From: Acidimicrobiales bacterium
GTDB lineage: Bacteria; Actinomycetota; Acidimicrobiia; Acidimicrobiales; Poriferisodalaceae
Length of the DNA stretch: 64,000 bases
Reading direction: 5' to 3'
Assembly: GCA_041394185.1 (NCBI GenBank)
Contig: JAWKIQ010000001.1
Coordinates: 1,054,001-1,118,000 of the forward strand
The position numbers were made by a program, and so were the translations under genes. The notes beneath the pieces were generated by a model, which was not told the DNA's origin, ran no database searches, and saw only the letters and a program-made list of their open reading frames with translations. Numbering within the stretch: the first letter of the stretch is position 1; each line of letters begins with the position of its first letter. Below, piece after piece: positions 9,142 to 18,210 of the stretch.

Positions 9142-10152
9142 ATGAACTCCAACAAGACGGTCTCAATAGAAGACGTGGCCAGACACGCCGGTGTGTCCAC
9201 GGCCACCGTCAGCCGGGCCCTTCGTGGGCTGGCGAACGTGGCCCCGTCGACGCGCGCAGCGGTCGAACTGGCGGCTCGTGAGCTGTCTTATGAGGCCAAC
9301 CCAAACGCATCGCGCCTGGCCACCGGCAGAACCATGACCGTGGGCGTCATCGCCCCATACTTCGGCACCTGGTACGTCAGCCAGATCCTGACAGGTGTCG
9401 AGTCGCTGCTGCGCCTGGGCCAGTACGACCTGCTGGTGTCTTCGATCAGCAGGCGCACGGGGCCAGAGGAGTTCGCCTCGCAGATACGCAGCCTGGCACG
9501 CCGCGTCGACGGTGTCATCACCATCGACCTGTACCCGTCTGCGCCCGGCAGGGGAGAGCTAGAGCGTCTGCCCGTGCCGCTGGTGTGCGTGGGAGACCGC
9601 ATCGAGGGCCGCAGCCATTCCATGCTCGACAACGTCGCCGCCGGCCGACTCGCCGCCGCGCACCTGCTCGAGCTCGGGCACACCCGGATGGCCATGATCA
9701 GAGGTCTCGACAACGGTTCGCCCGTCGAGGCCGCCCGGTTGGCCGCCTTCGGGGCGACGCTCAACCAGGCCGGGGTAGCGTTCGGCGAAGACGATGTGTA
9801 CACCGTCGAGATGACCACCAGCGGTGGTGTCGATGCCGCGGCCCAGATCTTGGCCCGCGACGACCGGCCGACGGCCGTGTTCTGTGTCTCTGACGAAATA
9901 GCCTTCGGCCTTCTAGGCACCATGTGGCGCAAGGGCCTGGTGGCTCCAGACGACATGGCCGTGGTGGGTGTCGATGGCCACGAGCTGGCCGGCCCGCTGG
10001 GCCTGACCACCGTTCACCAGAGCGTTCGCGAAGCCGGCCGTTGGGCGGCCAGGGTGTTGCTGGATGCCATCGGCGACCCTGCGACCGAGCCCGAAACCCG
10101 CCTCGAGAACCCAGAGCTGATCGTGCGAGCATCCACCGTCGCCGAAACCTGA
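9142..10152 (+). CDS. LacI-family transcriptional regulator
   Basis: Dimeric DNA-binding repressor of 336 aa. The N-terminal helix-turn-helix VSIEDVARHAGVSTATVSRA is a textbook LacI domain, followed by the hinge helix (NPNASRLATGRTMTVGVI) and a periplasmic-binding-protein-like effector domain with VFCVSDEIAFG and VVGVDGHELAGPLGLTTVHQ. The effector is probably a sugar, since it faces two sugar ABC permease genes end to end across a 190-bp gap; it likely controls that uptake system (inference from context). ATG 9142 begins the HTH at the usual distance. Confidence 0.9.
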   Translation: MNSNKTVSIEDVARHAGVSTATVSRALRGLANVAPSTRAAVELAARELSYEANPNASRLATGRTMTVGVIAPYFGTWYVSQILTGVESLLRLGQYDLLVSSISRRTGPEEFASQIRSLARRVDGVITIDLYPSAPGRGELERLPVPLVCVGDRIEGRSHSMLDNVAAGRLAAAHLLELGHTRMAMIRGLDNGSPVEAARLAAFGATLNQAGVAFGEDDVYTVEMTTSGGVDAAAQILARDDRPTAVFCVSDEIAFGLLGTMWRKGLVAPDDMAVVGVDGHELAGPLGLTTVHQSVREAGRWAARVLLDAIGDPATEPETRLENPELIVRASTVAET

Positions 10153-10167
10153 CACCCACCCTCCGGC

Positions 10168-10313
10168 GAGGTGTCTGTCCCCAGCGCCCCTGGAGGGGCG
10201 CTAGATGGGGTCACTTGCGATCTGTGGTTCAGAACCCCTCATCAGCGGGTGACGAGCGGCTGGAGCCGGCCTGTCCCGGCGCCCCGATAGGGGCGCCAGG
10301 GACAGACACTTCG
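10168..10313. repeat. MITE/REP-like element with inverted hairpin ends
   Basis: The right end (10273-10313) is a near-exact copy of the 42-bp repeat bounding the 42.7-43.7 kb cassette: it holds the palindrome GGCGCCCC-GATA-GGGGCGCC then AGGGACAGACACTTCG. The left end (10168-10202) is a diverged inverted copy, GAGGTGTCTGTCCCC plus GCGCCCCTGGAGGGGCGC. About 70 bp lie between them. It sits between convergent genes, so its hairpins may also act as bidirectional terminators. Confidence 0.6.
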
Positions 10314-10342
10314 CAAGGGGTGGGTGGGGGTTGGGACTTTGG

Positions 10343-11290
10343 TCAGCCCTTGACCGAGCCGGCCAGCAGGCCGCGGACGAAGTAGCGCTGCAGGCTGAAG
10401 AAGACCACCAGCGGCACGAAGGCCTGCACGAACGCACCCGCCGGCAGCAGATGCTCGTTCAGTCCGAAGTCGCCGGCCAGGTTGGCGATGCGCACCGTAG
10501 TGGGGAGGTTCTGAGGATCGCCACCGCTGAGCATGGTGATGGCGATCAGGAAGTCGTTCCAGGTCCACAGGAACTGGAAGATCGCGAACGCCGCCAGGGC
10601 CGGCACAGACAACGGCAACACCAGCCGCCAGAAGATCGTGAAATGGCTGGCGCCGTCTAGGCGCGCCGACTCGAAGATCTCGGCCGGTAGCTCGGTCATG
10701 TAGTTGTGTAACAAGAAGATCGCGAACGGCATGGCGAACCCCGTATGCGTCAGCCAAACCGCTATCGAGCCCTGCGTGTTGAGGTCGAGGTCGGGGATCA
10801 GCGTGAGGGTGCGGCCGAACAGGTTCTGGTGCGCACCGTTGACATAGGTACGCAGCAGCGGGATCAGCGCTACCTGCAGGGGTATGGCCAGCAACGAGAT
10901 TGTGCCGATGAACAGCCACTCGCGCCCCTTGAACTCGATCCAAGCGAACGCATATGCGGCGAATGCCGCGAACGAGATCGGGATGATCGTGGCCGGAATT
11001 GCGATGGCGAACGAGCTGATCAGCGAATCGAACAGTCCACCGGATCCGCTGCGGTTCAAGACGATGTCGTAGTTCTCGGTGGTGAACTGACCGGGGTTGG
11101 CGAAGATCGTCCAAACGCCGTCGTTGATCTGGTCTTGACGGCCCCGGAACGAGTTGATCAGCAAGCTGAGGCTGGGCAGCGTCCAGATGACCACGATGAT
11201 CCACAGCGCCCACGACGGCACCGAGGTGAGCTTGCGGTAGATCCGCCTGCCGAGGGTGTCGGCACCCATGTCAACACCTAGCGCCGTCAT
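10343..11290 (-). CDS. Sugar ABC transporter permease, MalG/AglG type
   Basis: Inner-membrane subunit of a carbohydrate importer, 315 aa, with six predicted helices. The cytoplasmic coupling loop (EAA motif) is clear at ELPAEIFESARLDGASHFTIF, and the helix after it matches the second permease of maltose or alpha-glucoside systems. It overlaps the upstream permease by 4 bp (ATGA), so the two form one transcription unit. No ATPase or solute-binding gene accompanies them: the ATPase may be shared, and the binding-protein gene expected upstream is missing, perhaps lost at the junction near 12.42 kb. Confidence 0.85.
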   Translation of the reverse strand: MTALGVDMGADTLGRRIYRKLTSVPSWALWIIVVIWTLPSLSLLINSFRGRQDQINDGVWTIFANPGQFTTENYDIVLNRSGSGGLFDSLISSFAIAIPATIIPISFAAFAAYAFAWIEFKGREWLFIGTISLLAIPLQVALIPLLRTYVNGAHQNLFGRTLTLIPDLDLNTQGSIAVWLTHTGFAMPFAIFLLHNYMTELPAEIFESARLDGASHFTIFWRLVLPLSVPALAAFAIFQFLWTWNDFLIAITMLSGGDPQNLPTTVRIANLAGDFGLNEHLLPAGAFVQAFVPLVVFFSLQRYFVRGLLAGSVKG

Positions 11291-12447
11291 CGAAGGCTCC
11301 TTTCCTGCTGCATACGTCGTATGTTCATGATCATCACGGGCAGTACCGAGATGAGGATGAACACCGCAATAGCGGCGCCCAGACCCTGGTTGAAGAAGCT
11401 GAACGATTCGGTGTACATGTCGTTGGCCAGCACGTTGGTGCCGAAGTTGCCGTTGGTGGTGACCTTCACGATGTCGAACACCTTGGTGACCAACACGATG
11501 AGGGTCGTGACGATGACGCCGATGGTCGGCAGGATCTGAGGCAGAACGATTCTGAAGAAGATCTGGCTCTCGGTGGCGCCGTCGACCTTGGCAGCCTCGA
11601 TGAACTCCTCGGGCACAGCCTTGATGGCTGCGGACAAGATGACCATCGCGAAGCCGGTCTGGATCCAGATCAAGATGATCATGAGGAACACGTTGTTGAA
11701 CGGCTGGTTCTGGATGAACAGCACCGTGTCGGGCACCAGGTCACCGTTGGTGTTGAAGCGGAAGCCGCCGAGGCTGCGCCGCAGCAATTCGACGAACAGA
11801 TAGGCGACCACGATGCCGGCTGCGACATAGGCACCAAACGTTTCACCCGCTTGTACCCGTGGCATTGCCTTTCGGACCAGCAGAGCGAAGATGCCCGCAA
11901 GCGCCAGCAACACCAGCACTCTGGGCCACCCTGAGTGGCTCAACCGGCCGAGTTCGACCCACCCGGCATTGAGGAGGCCGGTCTGGCTTCGCGACACGTC
12001 GCGGGGCTGGTACTGGAGGCGCCACACGATCGAGGCACCAACAAACGAAACCGCCATCGGCATGAAGATCAACGACTTGGCCAGCGATTCGAGGCGTCCG
12101 GACCGTTCAGCCAGCACCGCAATTGTCAGGCCGAGCACCGTCGACATGGTGGTGACTGTGAGAACCCACCACAGGTTGTTGAAGAAGGTTCCTCGCAGCA
12201 CCGAGAAGGCCGCGAACAGGAACAAGAAGATTCCTACCGAAATGCTGGCTAGCGACGACCCTGTTCGTTCGAAGGTGTTGATGCCGTGGCGTTTCTTGCC
12301 CGAGACCATGCCCACGATGAAACCGGCCGCCACCAGGGCAACTGCCACAAAGAAGAGCTGCGACGTGAAGATGTTGGTCCAGTTGGAGACATTGAAGGCT
12401 GTACCCGATCCCAAGCTGCAGAGCTCGTTCGAGCACTGTCGCGACAT
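11287..12447 (-). CDS. Sugar ABC transporter permease, MalF/AglF type, 5' end uncertain
   Basis: First permease subunit of the sugar importer. It shows the coupling motif AVPEEFIEAAKVDGATESQIF and the AglF-like segment SLIFMPMAVSFVGASIVWRL. From about SLGSGTAFNVSNW onward the sequence reads as permease. Upstream of roughly 12,415 the same DNA encodes, on the other strand, conserved luciferase-like sequence, so the native 5' end seems to be missing. ATG 12447 (MSRQCSNELC) is simply the nearest in-frame start and lies inside that foreign stretch. Expression from the present start is doubtful. Confidence 0.65.
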   Translation of the reverse strand: MSRQCSNELCSLGSGTAFNVSNWTNIFTSQLFFVAVALVAAGFIVGMVSGKKRHGINTFERTGSSLASISVGIFLFLFAAFSVLRGTFFNNLWWVLTVTTMSTVLGLTIAVLAERSGRLESLAKSLIFMPMAVSFVGASIVWRLQYQPRDVSRSQTGLLNAGWVELGRLSHSGWPRVLVLLALAGIFALLVRKAMPRVQAGETFGAYVAAGIVVAYLFVELLRRSLGGFRFNTNGDLVPDTVLFIQNQPFNNVFLMIILIWIQTGFAMVILSAAIKAVPEEFIEAAKVDGATESQIFFRIVLPQILPTIGVIVTTLIVLVTKVFDIVKVTTNGNFGTNVLANDMYTESFSFFNQGLGAAIAVFILISVLPVMIMNIRRMQQERSLR

Positions 12448-13417
12448 CGTGTTGGCCGCCGACAGGCTCGGTTTCGACAACGTGTTGCTGCCGTCGGGGT
12501 ACGACCTGGGTATCGACAACGTGGCCTTCGCCGGGGGCATGGCCCCCATGCTCGAACAGATCAACATGCTGCTGGCCGTGCGCACCGGTGAGATGTGGCT
12601 GCCGCAGCTGGTGCGTCAGCTGGCCACCCTGGACCAGATGTTGGACGGGCGCCTCACCGTCAACTGGATCTCGTCTGACCCTCCCGGGGTCAAGATGGAG
12701 TCAGAGCCGCGCTACAGGCGCACCACCGAGGCGATGAAGATCGTAAGGGCCCTGATGTCGGGCGAGTCTGTCGACTTCCACGGCGAGTTCTTCGACATCA
12801 CCCTCGATCCGCCGTCGGCGGTTCGAAAGGCAGGCGCCGTGTGTCCACCGTTCTACTTCGGTGGCCTCAGCGAAGCGGCCAGGCAGTGTGCCGCCGAAGG
12901 CGCCGACGTCTACCTGATGTGGCCAGAGCCCGTTGCCGCGGCTGCCGAGCTGGTCGAGGACATGACCCGGCGTGCAGCCGCTTTCGGCCGCACCCTGAAG
13001 TTCGGCTTCCGTGTTCACATGATCGTGCGCGAAACCGAAGCCGAGGCCAGAGCTGCAGCCGAACGCCTGGTAAGCAAGCTCGACGACGACGAGGGCCGCA
13101 AGATCCGCGAGCGCTCGCTGGACGCCGCCTCGGCCGGGGTCGCCAGGCAGGCTGCGCTGCGCGAGGGCTCAGACGACGGCTATGTCGAAGACAACCTCTG
13201 GACCGGCATAGGGCGTGCGCGCTCGGGTTGCGGTGCAGCCATCGTGGGCGACCCCGATCAGGTGCTGGCCAAGATCGAGGCCTACCGAGCCGTCGGCATC
13301 GACGCGTTCATCTTCTCGGGATATCCCCACCGAGACGAGGCCGAACTGTTCGGCAAGTACGTGCTGCCCAAGCTCGACCATGCACGCTTCCACTCGCATC
13401 CGGTTCCGAGGGTCTGA
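12371..13417 (+). CDS. LLM-class flavin monooxygenase (SsuD-like), N-terminally truncated
   Basis: Bacterial-luciferase-like, FMNH2-dependent monooxygenase resembling alkanesulfonate monooxygenase SsuD. Conserved sequence starts abruptly at FEHCRDIVLAADRLGFDNVL, about residue 30 of SsuD, and continues through AVRTGEMWLPQLVRQLATLD, PPFYFGGLSEAARQ and DAFIFSGYPHRDEAELFG. The first beta strand and start codon of the family are absent. ATG 12371 gives an open 348-aa frame, but its first ~18 residues come from DNA that encodes the permease on the opposite strand. I read this as a gene truncated by a deletion or an assembly join, not a functional start. Confidence 0.65.
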   Translation: MLVQLETLKAVPDPKLQSSFEHCRDIVLAADRLGFDNVLLPSGYDLGIDNVAFAGGMAPMLEQINMLLAVRTGEMWLPQLVRQLATLDQMLDGRLTVNWISSDPPGVKMESEPRYRRTTEAMKIVRALMSGESVDFHGEFFDITLDPPSAVRKAGAVCPPFYFGGLSEAARQCAAEGADVYLMWPEPVAAAAELVEDMTRRAAAFGRTLKFGFRVHMIVRETEAEARAAAERLVSKLDDDEGRKIRERSLDAASAGVARQAALREGSDDGYVEDNLWTGIGRARSGCGAAIVGDPDQVLAKIEAYRAVGIDAFIFSGYPHRDEAELFGKYVLPKLDHARFHSHPVPRV

Positions 13418-13429
13418 TTCGCGAAGGGG

Positions 13430-14236
13430 TCAGCTCGGCTTAACCGGAGGCCGGAACTTGACACCCACCGTGACCGCTTCGGTTACGCGGCGCGGTGCTT
13501 CGTTGAACCAGAAGTTGGTCGACAGGCGAGCGGGATGTCGCACGTGGCGTCGGTCGGCCTTCACGGCCGCCACCGTGCGCTTGGCCAACCGGTCTGGCTT
13601 GGTCTTGGGTATCAGCCTGAGCGTGTTGAAGCGCTTCAGGAGGCCTTCGTTGTAGGTCTCTTCTTCGAGCGCGTCCCACATTCGGGTGTCGACCGGGCCG
13701 GGGGCCACGATGGTGGTGCCGATGTTGGTGTCGTTCAGCTCCATGCGCATGGAGGCCACGAAGTTGGTCAGACCGGCCTTGGTTGCCGCGTAGGTCGCCA
13801 GCCCTGGGAATCCGGTGGTTCCGGCGAGCGACGACGTGTACACCAGATGGCCTCGGCCGCGTTCGTGCATGCCTCCGATGACCGCCCTGGTCAGCAGGAT
13901 GGGGGCCTCGAGGTTGACACGCACGACGCTGCGGATGGTGTCGATCGACTCTTCGCTGAGCCCAGCCGTTGTCTCGACGCCTGCGTTGTTGACCAGGATG
14001 TCGATCGGCCCGAAGCGTTCCTCTGCTTCGGGAATCAGCGCTTCGACCTGGTCGGGGTCGCTGAGGTCGGCTGCCAACCACTCGCCGCCCAGTTCGCTGG
14101 CCAGGCGCTGGATCTCTGGCTGGCTTCTCGCCACCAACACCACGCGGGCTCCCTCGGACGAGAAGCGCCGGGCCATGGCCTCGCCGATACCTCGCGATCC
14201 ACCGGTGATCAGGACGTTGGCGCCGTCGATTTCCAT
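13430..14236 (-). CDS. Short-chain dehydrogenase/reductase
   Basis: SDR oxidoreductase of 268 aa. ITGGSRGIGEAMARRF is the NAD(P)-binding motif, NNAG the structural motif, and YAATKAG holds the catalytic Tyr and Lys. The C terminus (VRHPARLSTNFWFNEAPRR) looks like the membrane-associating tail seen in lipid-acting SDRs of actinobacteria, though that is a weak hint. ATG 14236 starts directly before the fold. It converges on the luciferase-like gene with a 12-bp gap and is divergent from sodB, 226 bp away. Substrate unknown. Confidence 0.85.
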   Translation of the reverse strand: MEIDGANVLITGGSRGIGEAMARRFSSEGARVVLVARSQPEIQRLASELGGEWLAADLSDPDQVEALIPEAEERFGPIDILVNNAGVETTAGLSEESIDTIRSVVRVNLEAPILLTRAVIGGMHERGRGHLVYTSSLAGTTGFPGLATYAATKAGLTNFVASMRMELNDTNIGTTIVAPGPVDTRMWDALEEETYNEGLLKRFNTLRLIPKTKPDRLAKRTVAAVKADRRHVRHPARLSTNFWFNEAPRRVTEAVTVGVKFRPPVKPS

Positions 14237-14462
14237 GGTTCCCCCAGTTGTGAGTGGCGCCCATTGTCGCCGCGGCGCACTGGTGCGGCAACAAAGCCCG
14301 CAAAATCTCGCGGTAGTGGGTGCCGTTGCACACCGGTCGGCCTACTCTGAATACACAAGTCAGGCATTGCGAAAAGATCGTTACGGCGTGGTTGCGCCGA
14401 GACGGCCGGATCCGATGCACAACCAATGGGGCCAAGGCCCCGAGACACCGAGGAATGGTTCC

Positions 14463-15032
14463 ATGGCCATCGAGCTTCCTGCACTCCCGTACGCCGACGA
14501 TGCGCTCGCACCGCATATCTCGGCCGAAACGATCTCGTTCCACTACGGCAAGCACCACGCGGCGTATGTGAACAACCTCAACGGCATGCTCGAGGACGGC
14601 GACGACCGGTCGCTCGAGGACATCATCACCTCGGCCGAGGGTGGCATGTTCAACAACGCCGCCCAGGTCTGGAACCACACCTTCTACTGGAACTGCATGA
14701 GCCCCAACGGTGGCGGTGCACCCACGGGTGCGGTGGGAGAGGCCATCAACAGCGCCTTCGGCGGCTACGACAAGTTCCGTGAAGAGTTCACCCAGGCGGC
14801 GATGACCCAGTTCGGGTCGGGCTGGGCCTGGCTGATCGACGATGGTTCTGGCCTTTCGATCATGAAGACCCCCAACGCCGACCTGCCCATGGTGCACTCG
14901 GCCAAGGCCCTGCTGACCATCGACGTGTGGGAGCACGCCTACTACATCGACTATCGCAACGCCCGGCCGAAGTACGTCGAGACCTTCCTCGACTCGCTCG
15001 TCAACTGGGATCACGTCGCCGCCCAGATGTAA
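14463..15032 (+). CDS. sodB: Superoxide dismutase, Fe/Mn family
   Basis: Cytoplasmic superoxide dismutase of 189 aa, a normal length for the family. The metal ligands are visible: His in SFHYGKHHAAYV, His in WNHTFYW, and Asp and His in DVWEHAYYIDY. GGMFNNAAQVWNH and FGSGWAWL are the usual active-site surroundings. Choosing iron or manganese needs more than sequence reading, although QFGSGWAWL with an upstream Gln-poor N-terminal region leaves it open. ATG 14463 follows a GAGG Shine-Dalgarno. A GGGGCC-AA-GGCCCC stem lies just upstream in the leader at about 14,427-14,440. It is single-gene, with a strong hairpin after it. Confidence 0.93.
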   Translation: MAIELPALPYADDALAPHISAETISFHYGKHHAAYVNNLNGMLEDGDDRSLEDIITSAEGGMFNNAAQVWNHTFYWNCMSPNGGGAPTGAVGEAINSAFGGYDKFREEFTQAAMTQFGSGWAWLIDDGSGLSIMKTPNADLPMVHSAKALLTIDVWEHAYYIDYRNARPKYVETFLDSLVNWDHVAAQM

Positions 15033-15074
15033 CCAGCCGCGCAGGGCACACCAGCCCGCAACACGCACCAGCAG

Positions 15075-15102
15075 ACGTCGCCGCCCGTGAGGGCGGCGAT
15101 GT
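15075..15102 (+). terminator. Hairpin terminator after sodB
   Basis: A 12-bp stem (ACGTCGCCGCCC / GGGCGGCGATGT, one G-T pair) with a GTGA loop, 42 bp after the sodB stop. There is no long T-tract, but the stem is GC-rich. It makes starts of the next gene upstream of it unlikely. Confidence 0.55.
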
Positions 15103-15131
15103 CGCGTTGTGGGCCGTCTATCGTTGGAACG

Positions 15132-15800
15132 GTGGCCCCCAAGACCGACTGGAATCCTCTGCTGCGAACCGAGTTCGACCAGCCCTACTGGCACGAGCTC
15201 CAACGGTTCGTGCAGGCAGAGCGAGCGGCGGGGCCGGTGTTTCCGGCTCACGACGAGGTGTTTGCAGCGCTGCATCTGACGCCGTATGCGGACACAAAGG
15301 TCCTGATACTTGGTCAGGATCCGTACCACGGACCTGGGCAGGCCCACGGCCTGTGCTTTTCGGTGAGGCGCGGTGTCGCTCAGCCTCCCAGCCTGCGCAA
15401 TGTCTTCACCGAGCTGGCCGACGATCTGGGCTGCACGCCACCCTCGCATGGCAACCTCGAACACTGGGCCCGACAGGGGGTGCTGCTCTTGAACGCCACG
15501 CTCACGGTCCGCGCCCACAAGGCCGCCAGCCACCAGGGCAAGGGCTGGGAACGCTTCACAGACCGCGTCATCACCGTCGTGAACGAAAAGCCCGAGCGAG
15601 TCGTGTTCATCTTGTGGGGAGCATCGGCGCGCAAGAAGCGCTCGATGATCGACACCGCCCGCCACGTCATCATCGAGTCGCCGCATCCATCGCCCCTGTC
15701 GGCCCACAACGGGTTCTTCGGCAGCAAGCCATTCTCACGCGCCAACAAGGCCCTGATCGACGCCGGCCGCGAACCCATCGACTGGCAGATTCCCGAGTGA
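15132..15800 (+). CDS. ung: Uracil-DNA glycosylase, family 1
   Basis: Base-excision repair enzyme removing uracil from DNA, 222 aa. The water-activating motif GQDPYHGPGQAHGL, the LLLNATLTV segment and the DNA-binding HPSPLSAHNGFFG motif are all intact, as expected for an active family 1 UDG. I chose GTG 15132 (VAPKTDWNPLL) because ATG 15087 and 15099 fall within the sodB terminator hairpin. Its stop overlaps the GTG of the next transporter gene (GTGA), so the two are co-translated. Confidence 0.92.
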   Translation: MAPKTDWNPLLRTEFDQPYWHELQRFVQAERAAGPVFPAHDEVFAALHLTPYADTKVLILGQDPYHGPGQAHGLCFSVRRGVAQPPSLRNVFTELADDLGCTPPSHGNLEHWARQGVLLLNATLTVRAHKAASHQGKGWERFTDRVITVVNEKPERVVFILWGASARKKRSMIDTARHVIIESPHPSPLSAHNGFFGSKPFSRANKALIDAGREPIDWQIPE

Positions 15801-17035
15801 GCCACGACGCTGTGCCCGACCGGGGCACAGCCGGATCTCCCTGGCGGGTACTGGGTGGGGTGTGCGCCCTGTACGCCGCATTCGGGCTAGTGGCCGGTTC
15901 GACCGGTGCGCTGGTGCCATCGATCCGCGACGACCTGGGGTTGTCGCGAAGCCAAATCGGAGTGGTGCTTGGTGCCTGGCAGTTTGCCTACATCGGCGCC
16001 TCGATCCCGGCCGGGCGCCTGATCGACCGCATCGGATTGCGGCGCGCCATGACCGTGTCGATCGTGGTCATCGTCGCGTCGGGGGTGGCCAGATCGGCCG
16101 CCCAGGGTCTGTGGTCGTTGGCCGGTTCGGTGGCCCTGTTGGGTATCGGTGCACCCATCGTTTCGATAGGTGCGCCCAAGGCCGCTGCGGTTCTGTTCGA
16201 CGATGCCGACCGGCGCCGTGCCGTGGGCCTCTACGGGGCAGCGCCGGCGCTGGGCACCACCCTCGCCCTGGCAACCGCAAACGGCGTGGTCGGCGCCATG
16301 GTGGGGCACGACTGGCGCAAGGTGATGCTGGTGTTCGCCGCACTGGCCGGGCTGGCAGGGGCGTTCTGGCTCTGGGCGAGCCGAGGCTTGGAAACCCGCA
16401 GCGCGCCCGGCGACGACCAGCCCGTGTCGTTCGCCTCGTTGACCGGCAGGCCCATCGTGAGGCTGATCCTGGCGGTGGCGGTGATGTCGTTCTTGTTCGT
16501 TCACGGGATAGGGCAGTGGCTCGTAGACCTGCTGCAGGCAGGCGATCGCAGCGCCGAAGCTGCGGGCTACCTGGCCTCGATCGCCTCGGTGGTCGGCATG
16601 GCGGGCACTATCTTCATCCCCCGATTGGCCACCCCACGGCGACGCCGCCTGATGTTCGCTGTGCTGTTGTCGGCGGGGGCCGCGGGGACGTTGTTGTTGA
16701 CCGCGTCGGCGACCTGGCTGGTGCTGCCCGCGCTGGTGGCCAGCACCCTGGCCAGGGCCGCGGTGGTACCGATCGCCATGTTGGTGCTGATGGATCACCC
16801 CGATGTAGGGCCCGTCAACATGGCAGGCGCCGGAAGCCTGTTCTTCACCGCAGCCCAGTTCGGGGGAGTGGCAGGGCCATACCTGACCGGTGTCGCGGCC
16901 GATGCCGACCCCACTTTCGGAACCGCAACGGCGATACACGCCGGCCTGATGCTGGCCGTGGGAGCCATGCTGCTGGTGGGCTTGAGCCGCCTCAGTCCTG
17001 CAGCAGAGCGCCCATCCGCTCGACCGACTCGATGA
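15797..17035 (+). CDS. Major facilitator superfamily transporter
   Basis: Twelve-helix secondary transporter of 412 aa. The N-terminal half has the MFS loop GRLIDRIGLRRAM between helices 2 and 3, and a second-half counterpart around PRLATPRRRRLM. The substrate cannot be inferred; the overall look is that of the CynX/NimT-type subgroup (tentative). GTG 15797 overlaps the ung stop. The last 44 bp overlap the 3' end of the convergent nitronate monooxygenase-like gene, including the Ser/Arg-rich tail, so the extreme C terminus may be poorly constrained. Confidence 0.8.
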   Translation: MSHDAVPDRGTAGSPWRVLGGVCALYAAFGLVAGSTGALVPSIRDDLGLSRSQIGVVLGAWQFAYIGASIPAGRLIDRIGLRRAMTVSIVVIVASGVARSAAQGLWSLAGSVALLGIGAPIVSIGAPKAAAVLFDDADRRRAVGLYGAAPALGTTLALATANGVVGAMVGHDWRKVMLVFAALAGLAGAFWLWASRGLETRSAPGDDQPVSFASLTGRPIVRLILAVAVMSFLFVHGIGQWLVDLLQAGDRSAEAAGYLASIASVVGMAGTIFIPRLATPRRRRLMFAVLLSAGAAGTLLLTASATWLVLPALVASTLARAAVVPIAMLVLMDHPDVGPVNMAGAGSLFFTAAQFGGVAGPYLTGVAADADPTFGTATAIHAGLMLAVGAMLLVGLSRLSPAAERPSARPTR

Positions 17036-18131
17036 ACTCTTCGATCATGTCGTAGACGACCTGGCCGGCGCTCTTGGTCTGGTTCATGTTGCCGACGATC
17101 TGGCCGACGAAGTAGTTGGCCAATTTCTCGGCACCGGTGCCCGACCGGTTGGCCGCCCGGCGAATGCGGGCCTGGGCTGCGTTGGTCAGCACCGGCTGCA
17201 GAGGCATGCCCAGCGGGTCTGGCGTGTCGGCGCGTTCCCACTCTTCGGTCCAGGCCGACTTGAGCATGCGAGCGTGCTTGCCGGTCAGCGAACGCGACCG
17301 GATGGTGTCGGCCGATGTTGCGGCCAGGAACTTCTGCTTGACCGCCGGATGGGTCTCGGCCTCTTCGGTGGTCAGCCACACCGAGCCGCACCACACGCCC
17401 TCTGCACCCAAGGCCATGGCCGCGGCCATCTGGCGGCCACGCCCGATACCACCAGCGCCCAGCACCGGCGTATCGCCCGCCGCGTCGACGATCTCGGGTA
17501 TCAGCACCATCGAGCCGATCTCGCCTGTGTGCCCGCCGGCCTCGGACCCCTGAGCGACGATGATGTCGGCCCCGGCCTGGATGTGACGCTCGGCGTGCAC
17601 GGGTCGGCCGGCAAGAGCGGCCACCAATCGGCCGTTGGCCTTTGCACCCTCGATCATCTGGGCCGGAGGTGGGCCCAGGGCGTTGGCGACCAGGGTCGGC
17701 TTGTGAGCGAACACGATGTCGAGCTGCGAACCGGCACGGTTGATCGAGAACGGAGCGTCGCCGTCTCCGCTCGTGTAGCTGCCTCCGGGCTCACCGTCGG
17801 GCAGGGGAGGCACGTCGTAGCGGGCCAAGATGTCGTCGACGAACGCGATGTGTTCGGCCGGGATCAGCCGCCTGATGTCTTCGAGGGTGTAACCGCCCTC
17901 GCTGTCGCCTGCGTACTTTGCGGGCACGATCAGATCGACACCGTAGGGGCGTCCGCCGATCTCGTCCTCTATCCACTTGAGGTCGATCTCGAGCTGGGTG
18001 TCCGAGTGGGCCACGGCACCCAGCACCCCAAAACCGCCGGCCTTGGAGACCGCGGCGACCACATCGCGACAGTGGCTGAACGCCAGGATGGGGAATTCGA
18101 CACCGAGCATCTCGGTGATGGCAGTCTTCAT
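16992..18131 (-). CDS. Nitronate monooxygenase-like FMN-dependent enzyme
   Basis: TIM-barrel flavoenzyme of the 2-nitropropane dioxygenase/enoyl reductase (FabK-like) superfamily, 379 aa. Family markers are the N-terminal substrate loop EFPILAFSHCRDVVAAVSKAGGFG, the phosphate-binding GSEAGGHTG and VLGAGGIGRGRQM, and GVWCGSVWL. It may oxidise alkyl nitronates or act on acyl-type substrates; the motifs do not decide. I take ATG 18131 (MKTAITEML); an upstream in-frame start at 18140 adds three residues. Confidence 0.8.
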   Translation of the reverse strand: MKTAITEMLGVEFPILAFSHCRDVVAAVSKAGGFGVLGAVAHSDTQLEIDLKWIEDEIGGRPYGVDLIVPAKYAGDSEGGYTLEDIRRLIPAEHIAFVDDILARYDVPPLPDGEPGGSYTSGDGDAPFSINRAGSQLDIVFAHKPTLVANALGPPPAQMIEGAKANGRLVAALAGRPVHAERHIQAGADIIVAQGSEAGGHTGEIGSMVLIPEIVDAAGDTPVLGAGGIGRGRQMAAAMALGAEGVWCGSVWLTTEEAETHPAVKQKFLAATSADTIRSRSLTGKHARMLKSAWTEEWERADTPDPLGMPLQPVLTNAAQARIRRAANRSGTGAEKLANYFVGQIVGNMNQTKSAGQVVYDMIEEFIESVERMGALLQD

Positions 18132-18210
18132 TTCACACAACCCTCTGTTGCCTGCTGTCCAAAGTGCCTCGCCACATGGTGGACCGTGACGTCGGCCGGG
18201 GCGAAATCGA

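Noticed and set aside
15087..15131. Upstream ATG starts for ung
   Set aside because: They fall within the sodB terminator hairpin; GTG 15132 starts right before conserved sequence.
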